From contig JADJMV010000016.1 in assembly GCA_016709445.1 (NCBI GenBank), positions 1-64,000 on the forward strand: a stretch of DNA of 64,000 nt, written 5' to 3'. Position numbers and translations under genes: made by a program. The DNA comes from Phycisphaerales bacterium. Its GTDB lineage: Bacteria > Planctomycetota > Phycisphaerae > Phycisphaerales > UBA1924. The notes under the pieces are model-generated. The model was not told the origin of the DNA. It did not search any database and saw only the letters and a list, made by a program, of their open reading frames with translations. This document shows positions 44,753 to 53,415 of the stretch, in pieces; the first letter of the stretch is position 1, and the number at the start of each line of letters is the position of its first letter.

Positions 44753-46018
44753 CTAGTGCGGACTGATCTTCGCCATCAGCCGCGAGGGCAGCGCCGTCGA
44801 GAGCAGGCCGGCCACCAGCAGCAGCAAACCCGTCGCGACAAAGGCCGTGGTCAGCCCCCGCGACCGGTCAATCCACTGCGCCAGCGGCGGCCCGATCGCC
44901 GCGACGCCCCACGCCCCGCCCATCATCAGCCCGGAAGCCAGACCCGTCCGGTGCGGGAGCAGCCGCTGACCCAGCGCGATGGTGACGGGGACCATCCCCG
45001 CGAAGCCGACCCCGGCGCAGAAAATCAGCGCGAACGGCGCCCAGGGCGCCCCGACGAAAGGAAACGCGCCGATCGCGACCGCGCCGACCAGGGGCACGAC
45101 AACCAGCGCCCCCTTCTCGTGGTGACGCCGGAGAAACGCCCCCGCCGCAAGCCCCCCCACCGCCATGCCGAGCTGCATCGCCGCCTGCATCGGCCCGTTG
45201 ATCATCGAGGCCGCCTCGCGCACGCCGGCATCAAGCGTGGTCTCCGGCACGTGTGCCAGCGCCGACTGCTCGCTCCAGCGGATGAGCAGCTGCACCAGCA
45301 TCATGTTCACCGTGAAGCGGAGCACATTGCCGACGTAGAGCAGCCCGACGGCGCGCCAACGCGCTCCCGCCTCGCCGGGCGCCCACGACGCCCTCTGCGT
45401 GTGCGCGTCGTGATTCCGGTGCGCCACACGCGCCACCGCCCACGTCAGCCCGCACGCCGCCAGCAACCCGGGGATGATCAGCCACACATAGCTCTCGAGC
45501 CCGAACCGGCCCGCGAGCCGAGGGCTCGTCAGGTGCCCGCTCACGCTCCCCAGCATCCCCGCGCAGAAGAAGATGGAAACCCCGAGCGAGCGCCGACGCC
45601 CCGAGAGCTGCCCCACCGCCGCCGCCGCCACCGGGTGGAACGCCCCGATACCCAGCGTCCCGACGATCTGGATCACCAGCAGATGCTCGAACGTTCGAGC
45701 ATGCCCCACCAGAGAAATCGCCACCACCGCGATCGCGAACGCAATCGGACCGAGCAGGCGAGTGTCGAACCGATCGCTGAGCCACGCGATCAGCGGCTGG
45801 ACCAGCCCCGAGCACAGCGACCCCACCGAAAGAATGATCGCGCCCTGCGCATGAGACATCTCGAGACGGCCCTCGAGCACGCTCATGATCGGGATCAGCA
45901 GGGCGGAGAAAAAGTCCACCACCGTGTGCGTCGCCGCCGTCGCACCGAACCGCGCAGCCCGCACCGACACCTGGGATGGGCTGGGTATCGGGTCGGCAGT
46001 TGTCGAGACGCTCGTCAT
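44753..46018 (-). CDS. MFS transporter, fosmidomycin-resistance (Fsr) type
   Basis: A 421-residue inner-membrane protein with 12 predicted helices. The opening ATAATHTVVDFFSALLIPIMSVLEGRLEMSHAQGAIILSVGSLCSGLVQPLIAWLSDRFDTR matches the head of the fosmidomycin-resistance subfamily, with the MFS motif A variant SDRFDTR between helices 2 and 3. Other helices include LGIGAFHPVAAAAVGQLSGRRRSLGVSIFF and GPMQAAMQLGMAVGGLAAGAFLRR. Members export fosmidomycin, an inhibitor of the isoprenoid enzyme Dxr, and other drugs. Natural substrates are mostly unknown, so resistance is not proven. ATG 46018 is chosen because membrane topology begins soon after. The gene is alone. Confidence 0.8.
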   Translation of the reverse strand: MTSVSTTADPIPSPSQVSVRAARFGATAATHTVVDFFSALLIPIMSVLEGRLEMSHAQGAIILSVGSLCSGLVQPLIAWLSDRFDTRLLGPIAFAIAVVAISLVGHARTFEHLLVIQIVGTLGIGAFHPVAAAAVGQLSGRRRSLGVSIFFCAGMLGSVSGHLTSPRLAGRFGLESYVWLIIPGLLAACGLTWAVARVAHRNHDAHTQRASWAPGEAGARWRAVGLLYVGNVLRFTVNMMLVQLLIRWSEQSALAHVPETTLDAGVREAASMINGPMQAAMQLGMAVGGLAAGAFLRRHHEKGALVVVPLVGAVAIGAFPFVGAPWAPFALIFCAGVGFAGMVPVTIALGQRLLPHRTGLASGLMMGGAWGVAAIGPPLAQWIDRSRGLTTAFVATGLLLLVAGLLSTALPSRLMAKISPH

Positions 46019-46266
46019 GCGGGCTGCCCCGGTTTCCTGCCCGGGCTGTGCGACACCAACCCCCGGCCGGTGAAGGGTATTCGCGCCCGACACGCCGAAG
46101 ATGCACGCCGCCGTACCCAAACCCCGAGCAGAAACCCCAGTCTTCCCCCCCACATGGCCCCCGGCGCGAACACCGCGCCCCGCCGCCTCGTTCTCCTCCT
46201 GGGGGGGTGTGCGCTCAGGACCCGCAAAGACCCCTCGAAATCGAACCCGGCCAAAGGAGACCCATC

Positions 46267-46707
46267 ATGCCCGCCAACATCACCCAGGATCAACTGGTCG
46301 ATGCCCTCAACGAAGACCTCGCCTTCGAACTTAGCTCCATGATCCAGTACCTCACCTACGCCGCCAAGGTCAGCGGACCGTCTCGTCCCGAACTCAAGAC
46401 CTTCTTCGAGGCCGAGATCCCCGACGAGACCGGGCACGCCCAGTACCTCGCCGGCAAGATCGTCGCCCTCGGCGGCGAGCCCACCACCACCCCCAAGCCC
46501 GTCGCCCGCGCCGTCAGCGCCAAGGAAATGCTCCAAGCCATCCTCGCCGCGGAGACCGACGCCCACGATCGCTACGCCAAACGCTCAGCCCAGGCCGAAG
46601 CCCTCGGCATGAAGGGTCTCCAAGTCCAGCTCGAAGACATGGCCCGCGACGAGAGCGAGCACCGCGACGAGACCCTCCGAATCCTCCGCCGCTGGGAAGA
46701 CGACTAA
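46267..46707 (+). CDS. Ferritin-like/bacterioferritin-type four-helix protein
   Basis: A 146-residue four-helix-bundle protein: QDQLVDALNEDLAFELSSMIQYLTYAAKV (helix A with Glu and Tyr), PELKTFFEAEIPDETGHAQYLAGKIVALGG (helix B with Glu and His), SAKEMLQAILAAETDAHDRYAKRSAQAEAL (helix C, Glu-x-x-x-His) and GLQVQLEDMARDESEHRDETLRIL (helix D with Glu and His). This pattern of Glu and Glu-x-x-His ligands is that of a di-iron ferritin-like site. It is likely to store iron or detoxify peroxide in the cytoplasm. AAAGGAGACCCATC precedes ATG 46267. Monocistronic by its surroundings. Confidence 0.88.
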   Translation: MPANITQDQLVDALNEDLAFELSSMIQYLTYAAKVSGPSRPELKTFFEAEIPDETGHAQYLAGKIVALGGEPTTTPKPVARAVSAKEMLQAILAAETDAHDRYAKRSAQAEALGMKGLQVQLEDMARDESEHRDETLRILRRWEDD

Positions 46708-47362
46708 CCCCCGCCTCTACGGTGGCGCAGACACGCGGCCTGCGCCGTCAAGTGCCCCATTGTGGTGCCGGCATGCCGCCTGCACAAGCCCCCGAAGGGG
46801 GCGCTGTCCCCGGCCCCGAGCGGAGCCCGGGGAACACCCTCTGCGCGCCCGCAGCGCCCCGGAACGGGGCGACGGTCGCACTCCCGCTCACCCCCATCCC
46901 CTCGCCCGGGCGGCAACCCCCTCGGATCTCCAACCCCGCGCGCCCTCCCGCGCCCCGGCAATCCCAGATTCTCCCAGTTTTTCTTCCCCTTGCGCGGCAA
47001 GAACTTACCCCTCGTGAGCGACCGCTTACAACCTCGTTCGCGCGCACAAACGCGCCCCGACGCCCCCCTGCAGAGGGCAACCGCGCGGCCCGCTCTCGAT
47101 CGTCCGGTTTCACACCACGCAGAGGTGACGGGGCGGGGAGTCTCCGCTTCGCACACTCCGCGACGGGTGGTTTGGCAACGCCCCCGCGGAGTCCCGAGTA
47201 CTCACAAACGTGCCTGTCTCGACAAGCCCGATTCGGCAAACCAGGAGCCCCCGCCCCGTTCACCATTCCCAAAGCGTGCCACCAGCCCGCCGCCCCACGC
47301 CACGAGCAAACCCGTCACCAGCCCGCAACCCGGCTGACCGGCGCCGACCGACACATGCCCGC
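46708..47362. other. 655-base convergent intergenic region, nothing recognised
   Basis: It lies between the ferritin-like gene (plus) and the symporter gene (minus). Both strands contain open frames, but they look like antisense or random GC-rich translations without domains. A possible GC hairpin at 46788-46803 (CCCCCGAAGGGGG type) could terminate transcription. I see no RNA or gene. Confidence 0.5.
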
Positions 47363-48859
47363 TCAGCCCATCCCACCCCGGGGCTGCTCGTCCATCCCCA
47401 TCGCCTCCCGCGAGGCCGAACGCCGTCGCACCGACTCCTCGCTCTCGAGCGCCCCCTCCGAATGCGCCACCACCGCGCACACCATGCAGTCGCCCGTGAC
47501 GTTCACGCTCGTGCGGCACATGTCGAGGATCCGGTCCACGCCCAGGATCACCGCGATCCCCTCCAGCGGGATCCCGACGCTCTGCAGCACGATCACCAGC
47601 ATGATCATGCCCACGCCGGGCACCCCCGCCGTGCCGATCGAGGCCAGCGTCGCGGTGAGCACGATCGTGAGCTGGTCCCCCCATCCCAGGTGCATCCCAT
47701 ACATCTGGGCGATGAACACCGCCGCGACGCCCTGGTAGAGCGCCGTCCCGTCCATGTTCACCGTCGCCCCGATCGGGAGCACGAAGCTGGCGACCTCCTC
47801 GTGCACGCCCAGCCGCTCCTGGGCGCACTCCATCGTCACCGGGAGCGTCGCCGACGAGCTCGCCGAACTGAACGCCAGTAGCTGCGCCGGGCTCATCGCG
47901 CGGAAGAACCGCCCGTACCGCACCTTCGCCACCGGCACGAAGACCGCCGGGTACACCACGAACATCATCGTCGCCAACCCCGCCACCACCACCAGGGAGT
48001 AGACCGCCAGCGCCCCGAGCACGTTCAGCCCCATGTCCGCCACGACCTTGACGATCAGCGCGAACACCGCGAAGGGCGCCAGCATCAGCACCAGGTCCAC
48101 GATCTTGATGACCACGTCGTTCATCGCATCGCACACCGCGATGACCACGCCCGCCTTCTCCTTCGGGATCAGCGTCAGACAGATCCCCACGAGCAGGGCC
48201 GCGAACACCACCTGCAGCATCTCGCCCTTCGCCAGCGCCTCAAAGGGGTTGGTCGGGACGATGTTGAGCACCGTCGACCACACATCCGGCGATTTGGCCG
48301 CCGCGATCTTGCCCGTCGCCTCTGCCCCAAACTGCGCCACCAGGCTCTCCCGCGTCTCCTGGTTCACGAACGAACCCGGGCGGAAGACGTTGGCGAAGAC
48401 CAGACCGATCGTGATCGCCAGCGCCGTCGTGCACAGATAGATGCCGATCGTCTTGAGCCCGATCCGCCCCAGGCGCGAGAGATCGTTCAGGCTGCTCGCC
48501 CCCACGATCAGGCTGAACAGCACAATCGGCACCGCGATGAACTTCAGGCCCCGCAGAAACAGATCGCCCACGAAACCGTTGAACTGGCGCCCAAGCCTCG
48601 CACACGCCGCCGCCGCCCCGGCGCCGGCATTGGGATATTGCTCCGCGATCTGGTCCCGAGTCAGCGAGGAGAGATCGACCCCCTGCGGCACGTGCGCCCG
48701 CCCGGTGGCGATGTAGGACGCTGGCTCGTCCACGCCGAGGGCATGCCAGGTCGCCTCCGTCCACACCTGGTTGATCACCACCCCCACCACCACGCCCAGC
48801 ACCAGCCCGATCAGAATCTTCCAGTGCAGCGCGAGCCTCGTCTTGCCGGATGTCGCCAT
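47363..48859 (-). CDS. Dicarboxylate/amino-acid:cation symporter (DAACS family)
   Basis: A 498-residue inner-membrane secondary transporter of the GltP/DctA family. It has eight predicted membrane helices with two re-entrant hairpins: KFIAVPIVLFSLIVGASSLNDLSRLGRIG, the hairpin SSASSSATLPVTM (HP1, the serine-rich tip), then VLPIGATVNMDGTALYQGVAAVFIAQ (the NMDGT motif of helix 7) and TATLASIGTAGVPGVGMIMLVIVLQSVGIP (HP2). The HP1 and NMDGT motifs coordinate substrate and cation. The substrate could be glutamate, aspartate or a C4-dicarboxylate; this cannot be told from sequence. ATG 48859 is preceded by GAGAGGAA. Its loop between helices 1 and 2 (residues 36-80) is longer than usual. Confidence 0.92.
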   Translation of the reverse strand: MATSGKTRLALHWKILIGLVLGVVVGVVINQVWTEATWHALGVDEPASYIATGRAHVPQGVDLSSLTRDQIAEQYPNAGAGAAAACARLGRQFNGFVGDLFLRGLKFIAVPIVLFSLIVGASSLNDLSRLGRIGLKTIGIYLCTTALAITIGLVFANVFRPGSFVNQETRESLVAQFGAEATGKIAAAKSPDVWSTVLNIVPTNPFEALAKGEMLQVVFAALLVGICLTLIPKEKAGVVIAVCDAMNDVVIKIVDLVLMLAPFAVFALIVKVVADMGLNVLGALAVYSLVVVAGLATMMFVVYPAVFVPVAKVRYGRFFRAMSPAQLLAFSSASSSATLPVTMECAQERLGVHEEVASFVLPIGATVNMDGTALYQGVAAVFIAQMYGMHLGWGDQLTIVLTATLASIGTAGVPGVGMIMLVIVLQSVGIPLEGIAVILGVDRILDMCRTSVNVTGDCMVCAVVAHSEGALESEESVRRRSASREAMGMDEQPRGGMG

Positions 48860-48957
48860 GAAGTTCCTCTCGCTCGGCGGGCAACCCGCGGGCCTTCCAC
48901 CCTACGTTGGCGCGTTCCCGCGCACAACCGGGCCCACCACAGCCCTACCATCGCCCC

Positions 48958-50963
48958 ATGACCTTCTCCGCACGCTCCAGCAGGGCCCAATTCGACGAAT
49001 ACCGCGCCAAGCGGCGCGAGGCCGGCCATCTCGACCGCGTGATCGACGCCGAGCTCACCACCCCGAGCCAGGGCAAGGGCAAGAGCCGCGCGCCCGACGC
49101 AACCGCTCCTTCTTCGCCCTCCTCCCGGCTTTCTGGGGCCTCGTCGGACGCGGCCAGCGCGTCCTCGCCTTCAGCCTGACGACGCGGACCATCACCTCCC
49201 TGCTCAACCTCATCCCGCCCGCACTCATGGGACTCCTCGTCAACAAGGTCCTGGTCGGAGCCGCCCAGCCCGGCTGGGCCCCCGCCTTCCTGCCCACAGA
49301 CCCAAAGCGACTCCTCTGGGTCGTCGCCGCGGCCCTCGTCGCCATCGCCGTCACCGAGTCTGTGGTCAACCTCTCCGGACGGTGGATGCTCACCCGCATC
49401 ACCCGTGTCCTCGCCGCCGACATCAAGCGGCGGGCCTTCACCCACGCCGTCCGACTGCCGCTGCACCGGATCCACCAGCTCAAGAGCGGCGGCCTCACCG
49501 CCCTGCTGCGCGAGGACGCCGGCACCGTCGCCGACCTCACCTTCGGCCTCTTCTACAACCCGTGGGGCGCGATCGTTCAGCTCCTCGGCACCCTCTTCGT
49601 CCTCGCCGCGATCGACTGGCGCATGCTCGTCGGCGGCATCGCCCTGATGCCCATCGTCTTCTACACCCACCGCACCTGGATCGGCCGGATCCGACCCGTC
49701 CGCCGAGACATCAAGGCCGTCATGATGCAGGCCGACAGCCACGCCACCGAGACCTTCGGAGGCATGCGCGTCGTCCGCGCCTTCGGGCGCGAGGCCGCCG
49801 AGAGCGCCCGCTACGCCCGCCGAAACAACCTCGTCGCACGCCAGGAGATCTTCGCCTGGTGGATGTCCCGCGGCATCGACGTCGCCTGGCAGGTCTTTAT
49901 CCCCCTCGCCAGCGCGGGCGTTGTCCTCTATGCCGGTTCCGAGGTCCTCGCCGGCAGGCTCAGCCCGGGCGACGTCGCCATGTTCGTCCTCTACCTCACG
50001 ATGCTCCTCGGCCCCCTGAGCACGCTCGCCGGCACCTCCGCGGCTGTCCAGACCCAGCTCGCCGCCCTCGACCGGGTGCTCGACCTCCTCGCCGAGCCCG
50101 TCGAATTCGAGAACGTGCCCGAGGGCGTCCGCCTCGCCCGCGACCAGGTCCGCGGACGCGTCACGCTCGACAACGTCACCTTTGCCTACCCCAAGCTGCG
50201 GAAGAAGGGCGAGCAGGACGCCGCCGAGCAGGCCGGCGAGGCATCCTTCGGCTCCCCGGTCCTGCACGAGGTCTCGCTGGACGTCCAGCCAGGAGAGACC
50301 ATCGCCCTGGTCGGCCCCTCCGGATCCGGCAAGACCACCTTCTGCAACCTCGTTGCCCGTTTCTACGACCCGCAGCACGGGCGCGTCCTCCTCGATGGGC
50401 GCGATGTGCGCGGGATCGATGTCCAGGGCTTCCGCTCGCTCCTGGGCGTCGTCGAGCAGGATGTCTTCCTCTTCGACGGCACCGTCGCCGAGAACATCGG
50501 CTACGCCAGGCGCGGCGCCACCACCGGGCAGATTGTCGCCGCCGCCAAGGCCGCCAACGCCGAGGAGTTCATCGCCGACCTCGACCGGGGCTACGAGACC
50601 ATGATCGGCGAACGCGGCGTCCGCCTCAGCGGCGGTCAGAAGCAGCGCATCGCCATCGCCCGGGCCCTCCTCGCCGATCCGGCCATCCTCATCCTCGATG
50701 AGGCCACCAGCAGCCTCGATACCGAGAGCGAGGCCTATATCCAGGAGAGCCTCCGCCACCTCACCCGCGGCCGCACCACCTTCGTGATCGCCCACCGCCT
50801 CAGCACCGTCCGCGATGCCGACCGCATCGTCGTCCTCGATCACGGCCGGATCGTCGAGATCGGACCGCACGAGCAACTGCTCGCCGCCGGGGGCCGGTAC
50901 GCCGCCTTCCTCGCCCGCCAGCTCGAACCCCAGACCATCCCCGGAGGCCCGGCCGACCGTTAG
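48958..50963 (+). CDS. ABC exporter, fused permease-ATPase (frameshift near 49098)
   Basis: About 668 residues if one base is restored. ATG 48958 starts MTFSARSSRAQFDEYRAKRREAGHLDRVIDAELTTPSQGKGKSRAPD; the frame then shifts near 49098 to RNRSFFALLPAFWGLVGRGQRVLAFSLTTRTI. Loss of one C in GAC(C)GCAAC explains it. Six membrane helices follow (LLWVVAAALVAIAVTESVV, AIVQLLGTLFVLAAIDWRMLVGGIALMPIVFY, QVFIPLASAGVVLYAGSEVLAG), then the nucleotide-binding domain: Walker A LVGPSGSGKTT, Q-loop VVEQDVFLFDG, signature RLSGGQKQR, Walker B ILILDEATSSLD and H-loop VIAHRLSTV. It is an exporter-type half-transporter, probably a homodimer for lipid or drug export. The frame without the shift covers nearly everything except the first 45 residues. 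Confidence 0.85.
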
Positions 50964-51080
50964 GCGTCCGGAGGGTCCCCCCCGGCATCCCCGGGCGGCG
51001 ATCGCCTATCCTTGCCAACCGAAACTCAAACCCGACCCACCGAACGGGTCCGACCCCAACGCACTAGAAGGAGATCCCCG

Positions 51081-51377
51081 ATGCGTTCCATGAACCGCGC
51101 CTTGGCCCTCGGCCTCACCCTTGCCGCTCTGAGCCTCACCGGATGCAAGAACAACGAGGCCTGCCGCGACTGCAATGACGAGGGCGCCAACGCCCCGGCC
51201 GCCACCATGGGCGCCGCCTCCAACACCACCTGCCCCATCAGCGGCGAGCCCGTCAGCGCTGACATCAAGACCGTCTCCTTCCAGGGCAAGACCGTCGGCT
51301 TCTGCTGCAACGGCTGCGCCGCCAAGTTCAACGCGCTGACCGACGAGCAGAAGGCCGCGAAGCTCGCGTCCAAGTAA
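51081..51377 (+). CDS. Small lipoprotein with YHS/TRASH-like metal-binding domain
   Basis: A 98-residue protein whose start is set by AAGGAGATCCCCG before ATG 51081. The signal peptide ends at the lipobox LSLTGC. After a short Cys/Asp-rich linker (EACRDCND) comes a YHS-like module: NTTCPISGEPVSADIKTVSFQGKTVGFCCNGCAAKFNALTDEQKAAKL. The CP(IS)G...VGFCCNGC pattern matches YHS/TRASH-type heavy-metal-binding domains, where the Cys residues hold a metal such as copper or zinc. Inferred role: metal sensing or sequestration in the periplasm. It lies 118 bases after the ABC exporter and 141 bases before a dockerin gene, with a terminator in that gap. It may be a stand-alone unit. Confidence 0.75.
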   Translation: MRSMNRALALGLTLAALSLTGCKNNEACRDCNDEGANAPAATMGAASNTTCPISGEPVSADIKTVSFQGKTVGFCCNGCAAKFNALTDEQKAAKLASK

Positions 51378-51454
51378 CCCGCCAGCCCGATCCGGCATCC
51401 GAACACTTCCCGGCTGATCGACGCCGCATCGGCGTATATGCGTAGAAACGCGCC

Positions 51455-51490
51455 CCGGGGCTTGACTCGTCAGGCCCCGGTCGCCATTTT
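51455..51490 (+). terminator. Rho-independent-type terminator after the YHS-like gene
   Basis: CCGGGGCTTGA (51455-51465) pairs with TCAGGCCCCGG (51470-51480) across a CTCG loop, with one G-U wobble. It is followed by TCGCCATTTTGG, a partial T run. It lies 78 bases after the stop at 51377 and before the next gene's start. Confidence 0.7.
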
Positions 51491-51517
51491 GGAGTCAGAA
51501 CCGACGAAGGGGGGTCT

Positions 51518-52693
51518 GTGCGACACGGTCCCAAAGTCCGGCGTGCTTGTCTCGCGCTTGCTGCGTCCGCAACCGGTGCGGTCGCCCAGAACGAGCCCCT
51601 CTTCACCGTCGCCCCCGGCGGCCCCAGCGGGCTCCGCGCCGACATCGTCTACCGCACCATCGGCGGCGTCCCCACGCCCGTTGGCGGCGGGACGGGCATG
51701 GGGCTGGGTCGCGCCGGGGACAACCTCCAGGGTCTGTCGCCGGTCTCGATCGCGGCGCTGCTCGCCAGCCAGGACTTCATCATCTCCATCACGGTCGATC
51801 CCTTCGCCGCGGGCATCAGCCGATTCCGGATCCCGACCGACAACGTCTTCACGCAGTCGCAGAACCACCAGCAGGCCGGCGATCTGTTCCTGAGCACCGA
51901 GGCGTTCAGGCGGGGCGTCGGCGTCCTGCCGCCCCCCTTCAGCATGGGGCTCAACAACAACGCGCTGGGTGTGAACCAGTCCAAGCACTACCCCAACGAG
52001 TTCGGCCTCCTCCCCGTCGCCGACCCGGGCGTGATGGTCGTCCCGGGCACCAACCTCGACCAGGTCAACGGCGTGATGCGTCTGAGCGATTTCACGCCGC
52101 CACGGCTCTACTTCACGCTCGCGGGGAGCAGCCCGTCGCACGCGTCGCTGCCCGGCCCCGACAGCGGGGCCACGATCTTCTTCGACCCCGACTTTCAGCA
52201 GGGGGGCAACGAGCAGGTCTTCGCCGGCCCGAGCCAGCTCGGCCTCGTGCCGCCGGACGAGATCGACGGACTGATCGTGCTCGACGACAACCTCAACGGG
52301 TTCTACGACGGCACCGACACCGTCTACTTCACGCTCAGCCCCAATTCCCCGACGCTCGACACGCTCGGCCTCACGCCGGGCGACGTGCTCGCCAGCACGA
52401 ACGGCGTGATCAGCCTGTTCGCCGAGTTCGACATCCTCGGCCTTGCCCACGACGACAACGTGACCGGCCTGGACCTCCTGCCCCTCTACAAGGACTCGGC
52501 GGAGAAGACGATCAACCAGTTCGTGCATTGCCCCTCCGACTTCAACGGCGACGGGGATGTGAACACCATCGACGTGCTGGACTTCCTGAACGCCTGGACC
52601 ATCCACGATCCCAGCGCGGACTTCAATCACGACGGGGTTGTCAACACCCTCGACGTGCTCGCCTTCCTCAATGCCTGGGTCCGCGGCTGCTGA
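51518..52693 (+). CDS. Secreted protein of unknown function with GC-type dockerin
   Basis: A 391-residue secreted protein beginning at GTG 51518 behind AAGGGGGG, with a signal segment RACLALAASATGAVAQ. I do not recognise the body: a beta-rich domain with LFTVAPGGPSGLRADIVYRTIGGVPTP, FTLAGSSPSHASLPGPDSGATIFFDPDFQQGG and ASTNGVISLFAEFDILGLAHDDNVTGLDLLPLY. The DDNVTGLDLL and PPDEIDGLIVLDDNLNGFYDGTDTVYFTLS blocks look like calcium-binding or propeller elements. The C-terminal dockerin pair is DFNGDGDVNTIDVLDFLNAW and DFNHDGVVNTLDVLAFLNAW, ending VRGC. It precedes the sigma factor by 59 bases, so it may be co-expressed with the sigma-kinase pair. Confidence 0.78.
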   Translation: MRHGPKVRRACLALAASATGAVAQNEPLFTVAPGGPSGLRADIVYRTIGGVPTPVGGGTGMGLGRAGDNLQGLSPVSIAALLASQDFIISITVDPFAAGISRFRIPTDNVFTQSQNHQQAGDLFLSTEAFRRGVGVLPPPFSMGLNNNALGVNQSKHYPNEFGLLPVADPGVMVVPGTNLDQVNGVMRLSDFTPPRLYFTLAGSSPSHASLPGPDSGATIFFDPDFQQGGNEQVFAGPSQLGLVPPDEIDGLIVLDDNLNGFYDGTDTVYFTLSPNSPTLDTLGLTPGDVLASTNGVISLFAEFDILGLAHDDNVTGLDLLPLYKDSAEKTINQFVHCPSDFNGDGDVNTIDVLDFLNAWTIHDPSADFNHDGVVNTLDVLAFLNAWVRGC

Positions 52694-52752
52694 GGTGAGT
52701 CCCGCGTCGAAGATCGACTGCAAGGCTCGGCCCGACCCACCCGGAGCACCTC

Positions 52753-53370
52753 TTGAGCAGCGACGACGAGATCATCAAACGCGCGGGGACCGGCGATCCG
52801 GACGCGATCGCCACCCTGCTCCGCGAGCACGGCCCGATCGTCCGCGAACGCATCGCCCCGAAGATCGGCCGCCAGTGGTCCGGCCTCGTCGAGGTGGACG
52901 ATGTGATGCAGGTCAGCTACCTGGAGGCTTTCGTCCAGTGTCCACGGCTGACGCTGAGGGACAGGGCCGCCTTCGTCGCCTGGCTCACGCGCGTTGCCGA
53001 GAACAACCTCAAGGACGCCATCCGCTCCTTCGACCGGGCCAAGCGGCCCGACCCCCGCAAGCGCGTGACGGGACCGGCGAACGAGGACTCCTACGTCGGG
53101 CTCGTCGAGGTGCTCGGCGTCACCTCGACCACCCCGAGCCGCGTCGCCGCGCGGCATGAGGCGGTCTCGGTGATGGACGGCGCGCTGGCGAAGCTGCCGG
53201 CCGACTACGCCAGGGTCGTTCGTCTCTACGACCTCGAGTGCCGGCCCATCGAGGAGGTGGCTCGCGAGCTTGGCCGCTCCCCCGGCGCGTGCTACATGCT
53301 CCGCGCCCGCGCCCACGACGCCTTGCGCGAGGCGATGGGGACTGCCTCGCAGTTCTTCAGCACCTCCTGA
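52753..53370 (+). CDS. ECF-type RNA polymerase sigma factor
   Basis: A 205-residue sigma-70-family protein starting at TTG 52753, seven bases after GGAG. The sigma-2 region is SGLVEVDDVMQVSYLEAFVQCPRLTLRDRAAFVAWLTRVAENNLKDAIRSFDR, which contacts the -10 element; a linker follows; the sigma-4 region is VVRLYDLECRPIEEVARELGRSPGACYMLRARAHDALREAM, the helix-turn-helix that reads the -35 element. No anti-sigma gene lies beside it. Instead a serine/threonine kinase follows after 45 bases, a pairing typical of planctomycetes that suggests control by phosphorylation or shared signal input. The target genes are unknown; the neighbouring secreted-protein genes are candidates. Confidence 0.88.
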   Translation: MSSDDEIIKRAGTGDPDAIATLLREHGPIVRERIAPKIGRQWSGLVEVDDVMQVSYLEAFVQCPRLTLRDRAAFVAWLTRVAENNLKDAIRSFDRAKRPDPRKRVTGPANEDSYVGLVEVLGVTSTTPSRVAARHEAVSVMDGALAKLPADYARVVRLYDLECRPIEEVARELGRSPGACYMLRARAHDALREAMGTASQFFSTS

Positions 53371-53415
53371 GGCACCGGCCCGCCGGGGAATTGTCGGAAA
53401 GTCTGGTACATTGGC

